From the NCBI GenBank assembly GCA_903960915.1, contig CAJCCO010000081.1, positions 1 through 39,570 on the forward strand: a DNA stretch of 39,570 bases. Direction: 5' to 3'. Position 1 is the first letter of the stretch. The number at the start of each line of letters is the position of its first letter. This document shows positions 1 to 8,997 of the stretch, piece after piece. The notes under the pieces are model-generated. The model had not been told where the DNA came from. It ran no database searches and worked only from the letters and a program-made list of their open reading frames with translations. The stretch is from an uncultured beta proteobacterium. Lineage in GTDB: Bacteria > Pseudomonadota > Gammaproteobacteria > Burkholderiales > Burkholderiaceae_C. The translations under genes were made by a program, and so were the position numbers.

Positions 1-312
1 CAGGTAGTTCAGTGCGTCGCCCATGTTTTCGGCTTCGACTTCGTACTGGTTGAACTCTTCGTCCATGCAGATGTACATCGGCTCGGCAAAGTAGGAGTAG
101 GTGCAGTCTTTCTTGTCCAGAATGACTTGGTCCATCTTGTCGTCGGCTTTGAACACGACTTCGGTGCCGAAGTTGGCGATCAGGCTTTTGAGCTTCATGC
201 GCACCGTGGCAGAGTTGCGGCCGCCGCGGCTGTATTCGGTTTTGAGCACGACCATGGGGTCCTTGCCGTGCATGATGACGTTTCCGGCGCGAATTTCTTG
301 AGCAATTTTCAT
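1..312 (-). CDS. efp: Elongation factor P, N-terminal part (cut by window edge)
   Basis: EF-P binds the ribosome between the P and E sites and relieves stalling at polyproline. The visible 104 codons cover the N-terminal KOW-like domain and the start of the OB domain, a little over half of a usual ~185-residue protein; the rest lies left of the window. The acceptor loop reads SRGGRNS, and counting from the ATG puts an arginine at residue 32 rather than the lysine of EpmA-type EF-P. Arg32 is the known site of rhamnosylation by EarP, whose gene lies just upstream on the same strand with a 94-base gap, so the two probably form one operon. The family call is firm; the modification is inferred from the residue and the neighbour. 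Confidence 0.96.
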   Translation of the reverse strand, partial: MKIAQEIRAGNVIMHGKDPMVVLKTEYSRGGRNSATVRMKLKSLIANFGTEVVFKADDKMDQVILDKKDCTYSYFAEPMYICMDEEFNQYEVEAENMGDALNYL

Positions 313-406
313 AACAAACTGAGTGAAGGTTGGCCGCAAGCAAAGCGGCGGGGAGGGCGGTCAGGGCCGACAGGAGTGCCCGTCGGATTTCGCAAAGCCT
401 TGAATT

Positions 407-1516
407 TTAATGGTTTTTTGAAATGAAGCGAAGCAGGCTACTCACCAGGTCGTCTTGCTGCAGCAAGCGCAGGCGTGCTTGCGTCACGGTTTGCCCCCAG
501 TCGCCCAGTGCCAGCGCGGGCAAGGGCCCTGGCGCCATGCTGTTCCAGCTGGCATGAAACGCGTGCAGGGAGGGCGAAGCCCCCAGCCAGTCCAGAAACG
601 CGACCAATTTGGCGTGATGGGCGTCGTCATCCTGCGGGTAAATCTGCCAGACCAGCGGTTTGCCGGCCAGAAGCGCCCGCACCAAGGAGTCTTCACCCCG
701 CACAAAATTCAGGTCGCAAGCCCACAACAAATGGTCAAAGTCTTGCTGGGTGAGGCTTGGTAGGTATGAAATTGATAGCAAGCCATTGCTGTCCGGCTGG
801 CTCTTATGGCTCGCTTCCTGGGCCAGACAGTGCTGAACGGCAGCCTGGGCTCGACCTGAGGTAACCAGTAGGCGCGTGGGTTGCGCATCGGCTTTCAAAA
901 GCGCCAGCAATTGGCCCAGTGCCGGCGGTTCATAACAAAACAGGGAAACCAGGCGCTCACCGCGCGCCTCAATGCCCTGATCGTGCAGCCAGGCCTGCCG
1001 GTCAAAACGGGCCTGCAGGTCCAACAAAGCAGGTTCACGCAGCAATCCGCCGGTGTCTGGGGTGAAACCGGGATAGAAAAAATGCTTGCTCAGGCCCTTG
1101 CCTGGCCCGCTCATCACGGGTGAGGCCAGGCCGTGGTTGCGCTCAGCCCAGCGTTCAGCGCTCAGATATTCCAGGTTAATCCACGCCGCTGGCTGGCTGC
1201 TTGCGCGTAAATGGCTGGCATACAGCGCAATGAACTCTGGCGCAATGTCGCAGCCAAAGGCCTCCACCAGCACATCGCCCGGCAGCAGGCCTTTCAGGTC
1301 GAGCGGTTCGGTCCAGCGCCGTATTTCCACGCCTGGGTCACCGTGTGGCGCCATCCAGGCCAGCGGGCTGGGGTCGTCCAGCCACAGGCGCACGCGTTCA
1401 CCCCGCGCCGCCAACTGGCTTGCCAGGCGCCAGCAGACGCCCGCGTCACCGTAGTTGTCGATGACTTTGCAAAAGATGTCCCAGAGTTTTCCTGTTTTCA
1501 CGCCGGGATTGTCCAC
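407..1516 (-). CDS. earP: EF-P arginine rhamnosyltransferase EarP
   Basis: Cytoplasmic inverting glycosyltransferase (formerly DUF2331) that moves rhamnose from dTDP-rhamnose to Arg32 of EF-P. It has 369 residues, the usual size. The N-terminus carries the family motif [16 protein letters not shown], with aspartates 20 and 24 matching the catalytic Asp pair of characterised EarP proteins. Near residue 275 the run [17 protein letters not shown] holds the nucleotide-sugar-binding and catalytic Glu region. The first codon is GTG at 1514-1516. A second GTG five codons later would give [11 protein letters not shown], closer to the start of characterised homologues, and neither has a clear ribosome binding site. 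It is divergent from uvrC with only 11 bases between start codons and lies directly upstream of efp, its substrate. Confidence 0.95.
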   Translation of the reverse strand: MDNPGVKTGKLWDIFCKVIDNYGDAGVCWRLASQLAARGERVRLWLDDPSPLAWMAPHGDPGVEIRRWTEPLDLKGLLPGDVLVEAFGCDIAPEFIALYASHLRASSQPAAWINLEYLSAERWAERNHGLASPVMSGPGKGLSKHFFYPGFTPDTGGLLREPALLDLQARFDRQAWLHDQGIEARGERLVSLFCYEPPALGQLLALLKADAQPTRLLVTSGRAQAAVQHCLAQEASHKSQPDSNGLLSISYLPSLTQQDFDHLLWACDLNFVRGEDSLVRALLAGKPLVWQIYPQDDDAHHAKLVAFLDWLGASPSLHAFHASWNSMAPGPLPALALGDWGQTVTQARLRLLQQDDLVSSLLRFISKNH

Positions 1517-1527
1517 AATACGGGCCT

Positions 1528-3546
1528 ATGCCAGATTTGCCCGAATCCTTTTCATCCGAAGCGCCCCCAGAGTCGGCGCACGCTGTCCACTCCGCTCAGT
1601 TGCTCAGCGAGGTGGCCAGCTTGCCGCCGCTGCCCGGCGTTTACCGCTACTTTGACGCGGATGGCATGGTGTTGTACGTGGGTAAAGCCATCAACCTGAA
1701 AAAACGCGTCAGCAGCTACTTTCAGAAAAACCATGGTGGCACGCGCATCGGCCACATGGTGAGCAAAATTGTTCGAATGGAAACCACCGTGGTGCGCTCG
1801 GAGGCCGAGGCACTGCTGCTTGAAAACAACCTGATCAAGACGCTCAATCCCAAGTACAACATTTTGTTTCGGGACGACAAGAGCTACCCCTACCTCAAGA
1901 TCACCACCCCTTTTGATTCGCTCAACACAGGCAGCCGCTTTGCGCGCGTGGCGTATTACCGCGGCGCCGTAGAGAAAAAACACCATTACTTTGGTCCGTA
2001 CCCCAGTGCCTGGGCGGTGAAGGAAGCCATTTTGCTGATGCAAAAAGTCTTCAGGCTGCGCACCTGTGAAGACGCGGTGTTCAACAACCGCACGCGGCCC
2101 TGTTTGCTCTACCAGATCAAACGCTGTTCTGGACCGTGCGTTGGTCTTGTCTCCCCAGAGGACTATGCGCAGGACGTGGTCAACGCCGAACGATTTTTGA
2201 AGGGTGATGCGCGCCAGGTGATGGACGCCTTGGAGGCGCGCATGATGGCGCACGCCGACAAGCTGGAGTTTGAGCAGGCCGCCGAGCTGCGCAACCAGGT
2301 GGCGGCGCTGTCCAATGTGCTGCACCAGCAGTCGGTGGACAACGTCTCGGACCGCGACGTCGACATTCTGGCGGTCAAGGTGCAGGGCGGGCGCGCCTGC
2401 GTCAACCTGGCCATGGTGCGCGGGGGACGCCACTTGGGCGACCGGCCTTATTTTCCGGTGCATGTGGAAGACGCGGCTGCGGTTTACAGCCATGACAACA
2501 ACGACGGGGAAGATGGCCCTGAAGGTTCCAACCCGGCTCCCAAGCAGGCCAGCCCCTCCCTCGAGGCCCAGGTGTTGGAAGCCTTTGTGGCGCAGCACTA
2601 CCTGAATGTGCCCGTGCCTCCCTCGCTGGTGGTGAGCGAGCCGGTGAGCAAGGTGTTGCTGAAGGCGCTCTCGATGCAGTCGGGGGTGAAGGTGACGGCG
2701 GTGCATCAACCGCGAGAGCAGCGCCGCCAGTGGCTGGAGATGGCGCAAACCAACGCCAGTCTGCAACTCGCCCGCTTGCTGTCTGAAGAGGGGTCGCAGC
2801 AGGCGCGCACCCGCGCCCTGGTGGAGGCGCTGGATTTGCCGCTGGACGATCTGGAAGCCTTGCGGGTGGAATGTTTTGACATTTCCCACACCGCCGGCGA
2901 AGCCACCCAGGCTTCGTGCGTGGTGTTTCACCACCACAAAATGCAGAACACCGAGTACCGCCGTTACAGCATTGAGGGCATCACGCCCGGTGACGATTAC
3001 GCGGCCATGCGCCAGGTGCTGCTACGCCGCTACGGCAAATTGGCCGAAACCTTGGCCGAAGCCAAGAAGACTGGTGACATGCCGGCCGGTACCGGTCGCT
3101 TGCCCGACCGGGTGTTGGTGGACGGAGGCAAGGGCCAGGTGTCCATGGCGCGCGAGGTGTTTGAGCAACTGGGGCTCGATCTGTCGCTGATCGTGGGGGT
3201 AGAAAAAGGCGAGGGCCGCAAAATTGGCCTGGAGGAGTTGGTGTTTGCCGATGGCCGGGAGAAGGTCTACCTGGGCAAGGACTCGGCCGCCTTGATGCTG
3301 GTGGCGCAGATTCGCGACGAGGCGCATCGTTTTGCCATTACCGGCATGCGCGCCCAGCGCGCCAAGGTGCGGGTGGACGGTGGCAAGCTGGAGGAAATTC
3401 CTGGCATTGGACCCAAACGGCGGGCTAAATTGCTGCAGCGTTTTGGCGGTGTGCGCGGTGTGGCGCTGGCCGGCGTGGAGGATATTGCCACGGTTGACGG
3501 CATTTCACGCGAGCTGGCCGAAGAGATTTACCGTGCATTGCATTAA
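1528..3546 (+). CDS. uvrC: UvrABC nucleotide excision repair nuclease subunit UvrC
   Basis: UvrC makes the 3' and 5' incisions around bulky DNA lesions after UvrB loading. Domains in order: GIY-YIG nuclease (GVY at residues 37-39, then YVGK), the Cys-containing linker, the UVR motif that contacts UvrB (about 230-265), the RNase H-like nuclease with Asp451 in ECFDISHT and Asp532 in VDGGKGQ, and a C-terminal helix-hairpin-helix pair from about 620 ([15 protein letters not shown]). At 672 residues it is longer than E. coli UvrC (610), mainly through an acidic, low-complexity insertion around residues 312-348 ([12 protein letters not shown]). The ATG at 1528 has no recognisable ribosome binding site; a CACAAT hexamer ends 8 bases before it, so the message may be leaderless. 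Confidence 0.97.
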   Translation: MPDLPESFSSEAPPESAHAVHSAQLLSEVASLPPLPGVYRYFDADGMVLYVGKAINLKKRVSSYFQKNHGGTRIGHMVSKIVRMETTVVRSEAEALLLENNLIKTLNPKYNILFRDDKSYPYLKITTPFDSLNTGSRFARVAYYRGAVEKKHHYFGPYPSAWAVKEAILLMQKVFRLRTCEDAVFNNRTRPCLLYQIKRCSGPCVGLVSPEDYAQDVVNAERFLKGDARQVMDALEARMMAHADKLEFEQAAELRNQVAALSNVLHQQSVDNVSDRDVDILAVKVQGGRACVNLAMVRGGRHLGDRPYFPVHVEDAAAVYSHDNNDGEDGPEGSNPAPKQASPSLEAQVLEAFVAQHYLNVPVPPSLVVSEPVSKVLLKALSMQSGVKVTAVHQPREQRRQWLEMAQTNASLQLARLLSEEGSQQARTRALVEALDLPLDDLEALRVECFDISHTAGEATQASCVVFHHHKMQNTEYRRYSIEGITPGDDYAAMRQVLLRRYGKLAETLAEAKKTGDMPAGTGRLPDRVLVDGGKGQVSMAREVFEQLGLDLSLIVGVEKGEGRKIGLEELVFADGREKVYLGKDSAALMLVAQIRDEAHRFAITGMRAQRAKVRVDGGKLEEIPGIGPKRRAKLLQRFGGVRGVALAGVEDIATVDGISRELAEEIYRALH

Positions 3547-3615
3547 CAAAACATTACAAAATTTGAGTACTGTCAGTCTGAAAGACAGTCAATAGGGCCA
3601 TGCCACAATAAGCCT

Positions 3616-4182
3616 ATGTTTTTCACCATCCCGACGATCATGACCTGGGCGCGCATTGTGGCGATTCCCCTGATCGTCGGCGTGTTTTACCTGCCCATAG
3701 AGCCGGCTCACCGCAACCTGATCGCCACGGTGATGTTTGTGGTGTTTGCCGCCACCGACTGGCTTGACGGCTACCTGGCGCGCAAGCTCAACCAGGTGTC
3801 GTCTTTTGGCGCTTTCCTGGACCCCGTAGCCGACAAATTTTTGGTCTGCGCCTGCGTGCTGGTGCTGGTGCATCTGGGACGGGCCGATGTGTTTGTGGCC
3901 CTGATCATCATTGGCCGTGAAATTGCCATTTCTGCCTTGCGTGAATGGATGGCCCAGATTGGCGCCTCCAAAAGCGTGGCGGTGCACTTTGTGGGCAAGC
4001 TCAAAACCGTGGTCCAAATGGTGGCCATTCCCTTCCTGCTGTTTGACGGCCTTTTGTTTGGGATGATCAACACCCGCGTCTGGGGCTTGTGGCTGATCTG
4101 GATTGCCGCCATCATGACTGCCTGGTCGATGTTCTATTACCTGCAAAAAGCCCTGCCTGAAATTCGGGCCCGGGTGAAGTGA
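3616..4182 (+). CDS. pgsA: CDP-diacylglycerol--glycerol-3-phosphate 3-phosphatidyltransferase
   Basis: Inner-membrane enzyme that makes phosphatidylglycerol phosphate from CDP-diacylglycerol and glycerol 3-phosphate, the committed step to phosphatidylglycerol and cardiolipin. The complete CDP-alcohol phosphatidyltransferase motif is visible: Asp48, Asp51-Gly52, Ala55-Arg56, Gly65, Asp69 and Asp73. Several hydrophobic helices follow. The length of 188 residues is normal. uvrC followed by pgsA is a familiar proteobacterial order. The stop codon overlaps the GTG start of the next gene by 4 bases, so the two are translationally coupled. No ribosome binding site precedes the ATG; a CACAAT hexamer ends 6 bases before it. 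Confidence 0.95.
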   Translation: MFFTIPTIMTWARIVAIPLIVGVFYLPIEPAHRNLIATVMFVVFAATDWLDGYLARKLNQVSSFGAFLDPVADKFLVCACVLVLVHLGRADVFVALIIIGREIAISALREWMAQIGASKSVAVHFVGKLKTVVQMVAIPFLLFDGLLFGMINTRVWGLWLIWIAAIMTAWSMFYYLQKALPEIRARVK

Positions 4183-5069
4183 GCACGCGCGATGAGGCGG
4201 CCCTGATACGGGCCATGCCCGCCGTCTTTGTGCTGATTTGGGGCACTGGCTTTATCGTGGCAAGGTTTGGCATGCCGCATGCCCCGCCCATGACCTTTCT
4301 GGGCATTCGTTTTGCCCTCTCCATACTGTGTTTTTTACCCTGGATTGTGTTGGCGCGGGTCAAATGGCCCACGGAGCGCCAGCAGTGGCTGCATCTGGGT
4401 ATGACGGGTATCTTCATGCACGCTTTGTATCTGGGTGGCGTGTGGGCTGCTGTGAAGGCCGGCATGGGCTCGGGTTTGTCGGCACTGATTGTGGGCTTGC
4501 AGCCGGTGCTGACTGCGCTGTGGTTGTCTGCCACGGGCGGCCACATCAGCAAACGGCAATGGGGCGGATTGGTGCTGGGCTTTATGGGGCTGTTGATGGT
4601 GGTATCGCGCAAGTTTGGCCAGGGCGGCGAGGCCCATTGGCTCAACATGGGCTTAGCCGTGGGCGCCTTGCTAAGCATCACCGCGGGCACCCTTTACCAA
4701 AAACGTTTTGTGCAGCCGTGTGATGTGCGCACGGCCAACGTGGTGCAACTGGCCGCCGCACTGCTGGTGACGGTGCCACTGGCCTTGCTGGAGGTGGAGC
4801 CTGTCCACTGGAACGCCGAGTTCGCCTGGGCCATGGCCTGGTCGGTGCTGGCCATGACGCTGGGCGGCAGCTCCTTGTTGTACTTGCTGATTCAGCGCGG
4901 GGCCGCTGCCTCGGTGAGCAGCATGATGTACCTGGTGCCGCCGGTCACGGCCTTCATGGCGTACCTGTTGTTTGCAGAGCCCATTACCACCCTGACCATT
5001 CTTGGAACGGTGTTGACCGCCTTTGGCGTGTTTTTGGTGGTGCGCCAACCTGTTGCGGCCAAGGCTTAA
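4179..5069 (+). CDS. EamA/DMT-family inner-membrane transporter
   Basis: Drug/metabolite transporter family protein of 296 residues made of two EamA repeats, with about ten hydrophobic segments spread over its length. The first repeat opens with FVLIWGTGFIVARFG, the typical DMT start, and the second covers roughly residues 160-290. Members export amino acids, metabolites or drugs; the substrate cannot be read from the sequence. The GTG start at 4179 overlaps the pgsA stop in a GTGA junction; an in-frame ATG at codon 13 (4215) is an alternative. It is followed after 16 bases by the dehydrogenase gene, so the three could be co-transcribed. Confidence 0.88.
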   Translation: MSTRDEAALIRAMPAVFVLIWGTGFIVARFGMPHAPPMTFLGIRFALSILCFLPWIVLARVKWPTERQQWLHLGMTGIFMHALYLGGVWAAVKAGMGSGLSALIVGLQPVLTALWLSATGGHISKRQWGGLVLGFMGLLMVVSRKFGQGGEAHWLNMGLAVGALLSITAGTLYQKRFVQPCDVRTANVVQLAAALLVTVPLALLEVEPVHWNAEFAWAMAWSVLAMTLGGSSLLYLLIQRGAAASVSSMMYLVPPVTAFMAYLLFAEPITTLTILGTVLTAFGVFLVVRQPVAAKA

Positions 5070-5085
5070 ACCATCTGGAGTCGTT

Positions 5086-6171
5086 ATGAGTAAAAAAAGA
5101 ATCGCTGTTATTGCTGGTGACGGCATTGGCAAAGAAGTGATGCCCGAGGGCGTGCGTGTGATGCAAGCTGCGGCCAGCAAGTTTGGCATTGACCTGCAGT
5201 TTGACCACTTCGACTTTTCAAGCTGGGACTATTTCGAGCAGCACGGCAAGATGCTGCCCGATGACTGGAAAGAGCAGATTGGCGGGCACGATGCCATTTA
5301 TTTTGGCGCGGTGGGCTGGCCGGAAAAAATTCCAGACCATGTGTCGCTGTGGGGCTCGTTGCTGATGTTTCGGCGCGAATTTGACCAGTATGTGAACCTG
5401 CGCCCGGCGCGTTTGATGCCCGGCATCATCGCGCCCGTGGTGCGGCGCGATGGCAGTCGGCGCGAGCCCGGCGAGATTGACATGTTCATCGTGCGTGAAA
5501 ACACTGAGGGCGAATACTCCAGCATTGGCGGGCGCATGTTCCCGGGGACCGAGCGCGAAATCGTGATGCAAGAGACCGTGATGTCGCGCATTGGTGTCGA
5601 CCGTGTTTTGAAATTTGCCTTTGAGCTGGCCCAGTCGCGCCCCAAGAAGCATTTAACCAGCGCCACCAAATCAAACGGCATCGCCATCACCATGCCCTAT
5701 TGGGATGAAAGGGTGGCTGAAATGGCCCAAAAGTACCCCGACATTCGGCAAGATAAATTTCACATTGACATACTGACGGCGCACTTTGTGCAGCGCCCTG
5801 ACTTCTTTGACGTGGTGGTGGCCAGCAACCTGTTTGGCGATATTCTGAGCGACCTAGGGCCGGCCTGTACCGGCACTATTGGCATTGCCCCCAGCGCCAA
5901 CTTGAACCCCGAGCGCAAGTTTCCGTCCCTTTTTGAGCCGGTGCACGGATCGGCGCCTGACATAGCGGGCCGTGGCATTGCCAACCCAATAGGTCAGATC
6001 TGGTGCGGCGCCATGATGCTCGATTTTCTTGGCCACCGCGATGCGCATGACGCGGTGCTGGCGGCCATAGAGAAAGTGCTGGATCCAGCAAACGGCGCGC
6101 CACGCACCCCAGATATTGGCGGCACGGCCAGTACCCACGACGTGGGTCTCGCCATAGCGGCTGCACTTTGA
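5086..6171 (+). CDS. Tartrate/D-malate dehydrogenase family decarboxylating oxidoreductase
   Basis: Member of the isocitrate/isopropylmalate dehydrogenase superfamily, 361 residues. Features seen: the N-terminal nucleotide-binding start [13 protein letters not shown], the substrate-site run [31 protein letters not shown], and the family signature starting [13 protein letters not shown] near residue 248. [14 protein letters not shown] and the ENTEGEYSS stretch resemble tartrate dehydrogenase (TtuC) and D-malate dehydrogenase (DmlA) rather than LeuB or Icd. The expected reaction is NAD-dependent oxidation, with or without decarboxylation, of tartrate, D-malate or 3-alkylmalate, needing Mn2+ or Mg2+ and K+. 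Which substrate is physiological cannot be told. The ATG at 5086 is preceded by CTGGAG at a good distance. Confidence 0.88.
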   Translation: MSKKRIAVIAGDGIGKEVMPEGVRVMQAAASKFGIDLQFDHFDFSSWDYFEQHGKMLPDDWKEQIGGHDAIYFGAVGWPEKIPDHVSLWGSLLMFRREFDQYVNLRPARLMPGIIAPVVRRDGSRREPGEIDMFIVRENTEGEYSSIGGRMFPGTEREIVMQETVMSRIGVDRVLKFAFELAQSRPKKHLTSATKSNGIAITMPYWDERVAEMAQKYPDIRQDKFHIDILTAHFVQRPDFFDVVVASNLFGDILSDLGPACTGTIGIAPSANLNPERKFPSLFEPVHGSAPDIAGRGIANPIGQIWCGAMMLDFLGHRDAHDAVLAAIEKVLDPANGAPRTPDIGGTASTHDVGLAIAAAL

Positions 6172-6251
6172 GCGGGCCATTAGGGCATGGCGTTTTGTGG
6201 CGCGCACGGCCAACCGGGCCGGCGTGTCTCAGGGTGGCGCAGAAAACCGAC

Positions 6252-6257
6252 TAGAAT
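6252..6257 (+). promoter_or_regulatory. hupB: Possible -10 box for hupB
   Basis: TAGAAT lies 134 bases before the HU start in the 220-base gap after the dehydrogenase gene. No good -35 hexamer is seen 16-18 bases upstream, so this is a weak call. The rest of the gap (6172-6391) shows no gene and no clear structure. Confidence 0.25.
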
Positions 6258-6391
6258 TCGCTTCCGCGCCGCTTAGAAGTCACCCGTCAAATCGAGTCGA
6301 ACCCAGGTTTTTGAATCGAATGGACACCAGCTTGCAGGGCGCCAGATTTTTCAAGAGACCTTGTTCTCTGCTTACTTACCTGAGGTTCTTC

Positions 6392-6664
6392 GTGAACAAA
6401 ACTGAACTGATTGACCACATTGCCCAGCATGCTGACATTTCCAAGGCAGCAGCCACCCGCGCCCTGGAGTCCACCATTGACGCGGTCATGACCACCCTGA
6501 AAAGCGGCGACTCTGTTTCGCTGGTAGGTTTTGGAACATTTGCCGTCGGCACCCGTGCAGCCCGCGTGGGCCGCAACCCCCGCACTGGCGCAGAGATTAA
6601 AATCAAAGCTGCCAAGGTGCCAAAATTCCGTCCGGGCAAAGCGTTAAAAGACGCTTTGAACTGA
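6392..6664 (+). CDS. hupB: HU-family nucleoid protein
   Basis: Small basic histone-like protein that dimerises and bends DNA. The 90 residues, [11 protein letters not shown] to KALKDALN, match the full length of HU. The proline-containing DNA-intercalating arm is present ([24 protein letters not shown]). The start is GTG at 6392; the frame stays open further upstream, but a longer protein would not match the family. The tRNA-Val gene begins 14 bases after the stop, and ppiD follows, so the cluster is probably partly co-transcribed. The symbol hupB is used for the main betaproteobacterial HU; the paralogue cannot be resolved here. Confidence 0.95.
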   Translation: MNKTELIDHIAQHADISKAAATRALESTIDAVMTTLKSGDSVSLVGFGTFAVGTRAARVGRNPRTGAEIKIKAAKVPKFRPGKALKDALN

Positions 6665-6678
6665 CCACTGGTTTGCTT

Positions 6679-6754
6679 GGGTGATTAGCTCAGTTGGTAG
6701 AGCGGCGCCTTTACACGGCGTAGGTCGGCGGTTCGAGCCCGTCATCACCCACCA
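6679..6754 (+). tRNA. tRNA-Val (anticodon UAC)
   Basis: A full cloverleaf can be drawn. The acceptor stem GGGTGAT pairs with ATCACCC, the D arm has GCTC/GAGC, and the anticodon stem GCGCC/GGCGT has loop TTTACAC, giving anticodon TAC. The T arm contains TTCGAGC. The 3' CCA is encoded (6752-6754). It lies 14 bases after hupB. Confidence 0.97.
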
Positions 6755-6762
6755 CTCAATCA

Positions 6763-6790
6763 AAGGCGAACTACCCCGTTCGCCTTTTTG
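6763..6790 (+). terminator. Rho-independent terminator after tRNA-Val
   Basis: Perfect 9-bp stem AAGGCGAAC / GTTCGCCTT with a 6-base loop, followed by a T tract. It ends the hupB-tRNA-Val transcript, although ppiD begins only 22 bases later and could be reached by read-through. Confidence 0.85.
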
Positions 6791-6812
6791 TTTTTTCACG
6801 GAGAGTTAGCAC

Positions 6813-8750
6813 ATGTTTGATTTTGTTCGCAAGCACACGAAGATCATGATGTTCGTGATGTTCTTGTTGATCATTCCCTCCTTTGTGTTGTTTGGGGTAG
6901 ATGGCTACAACAACTTAAGTGACAAGGGTGAAACCGTTGCCCGAGTCGGAAGCCATGACATCAGTCAAGGTGAATGGGATGAAGCGCACAAGAGCGAGTC
7001 CGACCGCCTGCGCGCCTCCATTCCCAACCTGGATGCCAAGCTGCTTGACTCACCCCAAGCCCGTTACGCCACACTGGAGCGTCTGGTGCGCGACCAGGTG
7101 TTGCAGCAAGCGGCAGATAAAGGCCGCCTCACCACCACCGATGCGCGCCTGGCCCGTGAACTGCAAGAGAACCCCACCATTGCTTCCCTGCGTTTGCCTG
7201 ACGGCAAGCTTGACATGGACCGGTACCGCCAACTCGCCGCCAGTCAGGGCCTGACCCCCGAGGGCTTTGAAGCCCGCGTTCGGAAAGACCTATCAGTCGG
7301 CCAGGTTCAATCGGCTATCAACAGCACCGGCTTTGCTGCGGCCTCTGTGGCTGATTTGGCGCTGAACGCTTTCTTTGAAAAGCGTGAAGTGCAGATTGCC
7401 AACTTTGCCGCCGCAGACTTCATCAGCAAGGTCACTCCCACCGAAGCTGAAATTGGCGCTTTTTACAAAGCCAACCCGGCCATGTTTCAAGAGCCAGAGC
7501 AGGCCAACATTGAGTACGTCACCCTTGACCTGGATGCAGTCAAGAAAAGCATCAGTCTCAACGAAGCTGACCTGCGCACTTACTACGACCAAAACGCAGC
7601 CCGTCTGAGCGGCACTGAAGAACGCCGCGCCAGCCACATCCTGATCAATGTGGCCAAGGACGCCTCGGCGGCCGACAAACAAAAAGCCCGAACACAAGCC
7701 GATGAGCTGTTAGCCACGGCCCGCAAAGCGCCTGACAACTTTGCTGACCTGGCCAAAAAGAATTCCCAGGACACCGGCTCTGCAGTCAATGGCGGCGACC
7801 TGGATTACTTTGCCCGCGGTGCCATGGTCAAGCCGTTTGAAGACGCAGCGTTTGCCATGAAAAAAGGTGACATCAGCGACGTCGTCACCTCAGACTTTGG
7901 CTTCCACATCATCAAGCTGACTGACATCAAAGCCCCCAAGCAACGCAGCTTTGAAGAACTGCGCGCCGGCATTGAAACTGATCTCAAAACCCAGCAAGCG
8001 CAGCGCAAATATGCCGAGTTGGCCGAAGCCTTTGCCAATGCGGTGTATGAACAGTCTGACAGCCTCAAGCCCGTGGCTGACAAGCTCAAACTTGAAATCA
8101 AAACAGCCGCCAACCTTGCACGTACACCCGCACCGGGTGCCACGGGCGTGCTGGCCAATGGCAAATTTTTAGCTGCTGTTTTTGGGCCTGACGCCATCGA
8201 GAAAAAGCACAACACCGAAGCCGTTGAAACTGCCAGCAACCAACTGACGGCCGGGCGCATCGTTAAGTACACACCGGCCAGAACCTTGCCTTTGGCTGAC
8301 GTAGCAGCGCGGGTGCGTGAGCGGGTAATTGCGGCGCGCGCTGCCGACCTGGCCAAGAAAGAAGGCCAGGACAAACTGGCTGCCTGGAAAGCCGCCCCCG
8401 CCTCTGCCACCTTGCCGGCGGCTGTGGTGTTGTCGCGTGATCAAGCGCAAAACGTCCCTCAACCGTTGCTACTGGCGGCCCTGCGTGCCAACACCAGCAC
8501 CTTGCCCGCCTGGGTGGGTGTCGACCTGGGCGCACAGGGTTACGCCGTGGTCAAGGTCAACAGCATCGTGCCACGCGCCGCGCCTGAGGCCGCTGCCGCC
8601 AAACGCGACCGCGAGCAGTATGCCAAGTGGTGGACCAATGCCGAGAACCAAGCCTATTACGAGCTACTTAAAGAACGTTTCAAAGCACAAATTCTGGCGC
8701 CCAGCCCCGCAAAATTAAGCAAGGACGCAGCGATAAGCGCCGAGAAGTAA
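6813..8750 (+). CDS. ppiD: Periplasmic folding chaperone PpiD (SurA-N / parvulin PPIase)
   Basis: Inner-membrane-anchored periplasmic chaperone that acts near the Sec translocon. The 645 residues fit the PpiD family. One N-terminal membrane anchor is seen at about residues 12-34, followed by a long SurA_N-like chaperone region. A single parvulin domain spans about 268-370, with ASHILI, the NGGDLDYFARGAMVKPFEDAAF run and FGFHIIKL. The C-terminal part is Ala- and Lys-rich with little recognisable structure. The ATG at 6813 has a GGAGAG ribosome binding site. Position after hupB and tRNA-Val is common in Burkholderiales. Whether the parvulin domain is catalytically active, as opposed to chaperone-only as in E. 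coli PpiD, cannot be judged. Confidence 0.93.
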   Translation: MFDFVRKHTKIMMFVMFLLIIPSFVLFGVDGYNNLSDKGETVARVGSHDISQGEWDEAHKSESDRLRASIPNLDAKLLDSPQARYATLERLVRDQVLQQAADKGRLTTTDARLARELQENPTIASLRLPDGKLDMDRYRQLAASQGLTPEGFEARVRKDLSVGQVQSAINSTGFAAASVADLALNAFFEKREVQIANFAAADFISKVTPTEAEIGAFYKANPAMFQEPEQANIEYVTLDLDAVKKSISLNEADLRTYYDQNAARLSGTEERRASHILINVAKDASAADKQKARTQADELLATARKAPDNFADLAKKNSQDTGSAVNGGDLDYFARGAMVKPFEDAAFAMKKGDISDVVTSDFGFHIIKLTDIKAPKQRSFEELRAGIETDLKTQQAQRKYAELAEAFANAVYEQSDSLKPVADKLKLEIKTAANLARTPAPGATGVLANGKFLAAVFGPDAIEKKHNTEAVETASNQLTAGRIVKYTPARTLPLADVAARVRERVIAARAADLAKKEGQDKLAAWKAAPASATLPAAVVLSRDQAQNVPQPLLLAALRANTSTLPAWVGVDLGAQGYAVVKVNSIVPRAAPEAAAAKRDREQYAKWWTNAENQAYYELLKERFKAQILAPSPAKLSKDAAISAEK

Positions 8751-8761
8751 ACGCCAGCGGT

Positions 8762-8767
8762 TATAAT
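8762..8767 (+). promoter_or_regulatory. -10 box for tRNA-His
   Basis: A consensus TATAAT sits 10 bases before the tRNA 5' end, right after the ppiD stop. No clear -35 element is visible in the end of ppiD. The position suits a short 5' leader. Confidence 0.5.
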
Positions 8768-8777
8768 CTTTCTTCGC

Positions 8778-8854
8778 GGTGGCTGTAGCTCAGTTGGTAG
8801 AGTCCAGGATTGTGATTCCTGTTGTCGTGGGTTCGAGCCCCATCAGCCACCCCA
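8778..8854 (+). tRNA. tRNA-His (anticodon GUG)
   Basis: Cloverleaf with the extra 5' G expected of tRNA-His (G-1 opposite C73), the acceptor stem GTGGCTG, anticodon loop ATTGTGA with anticodon GTG, T arm TTCGAGC, and an encoded CCA at 8852-8854. It is very close to E. coli tRNA-His by eye. Confidence 0.97.
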
Positions 8855-8872
8855 AAAAATGGTAATGAAACC

Positions 8873-8907
8873 AAGCACTTACGAGAAATCGGTAAGTGCT
8901 TTTTTTC
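8873..8907 (+). terminator. Rho-independent terminator after tRNA-His
   Basis: Perfect 10-bp stem AAGCACTTAC / GTAAGTGCTT with a 9-base loop, followed by seven T residues. It lies 18 bases after the tRNA. Confidence 0.88.
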
Positions 8908-8997
8908 TGTCTGGGTGTTTTGTCTGGTCTTTTTCTCGTCCTGAATCGCTTTATAGTTCCAAGGATTCTGCTACCAAGCGTCCCTCTAGAAAATTCC

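Noticed and set aside
1552..2937. Open frame of 461 codons on the minus strand opposite uvrC
   Set aside because: UvrC is unmistakable on the plus strand; the antisense product is His/Gln/Val-rich with no recognisable domain.
3569..3589. ACTGTC / GACAGT hairpin between uvrC and pgsA as a terminator
   Set aside because: Only 6 bp with a 9-base loop and no T tract; not convincing as a terminator.
6197..6391. Upstream extension of the HU open frame by 65 codons
   Set aside because: HU proteins are about 90 residues, and the extension has no similarity to the family; GTG 6392 gives the exact expected protein.
8830..8854. tRNA-His 3' end as an attachment site for an integrated element
   Set aside because: No second copy of the tRNA end and no integrase gene are found in the window.
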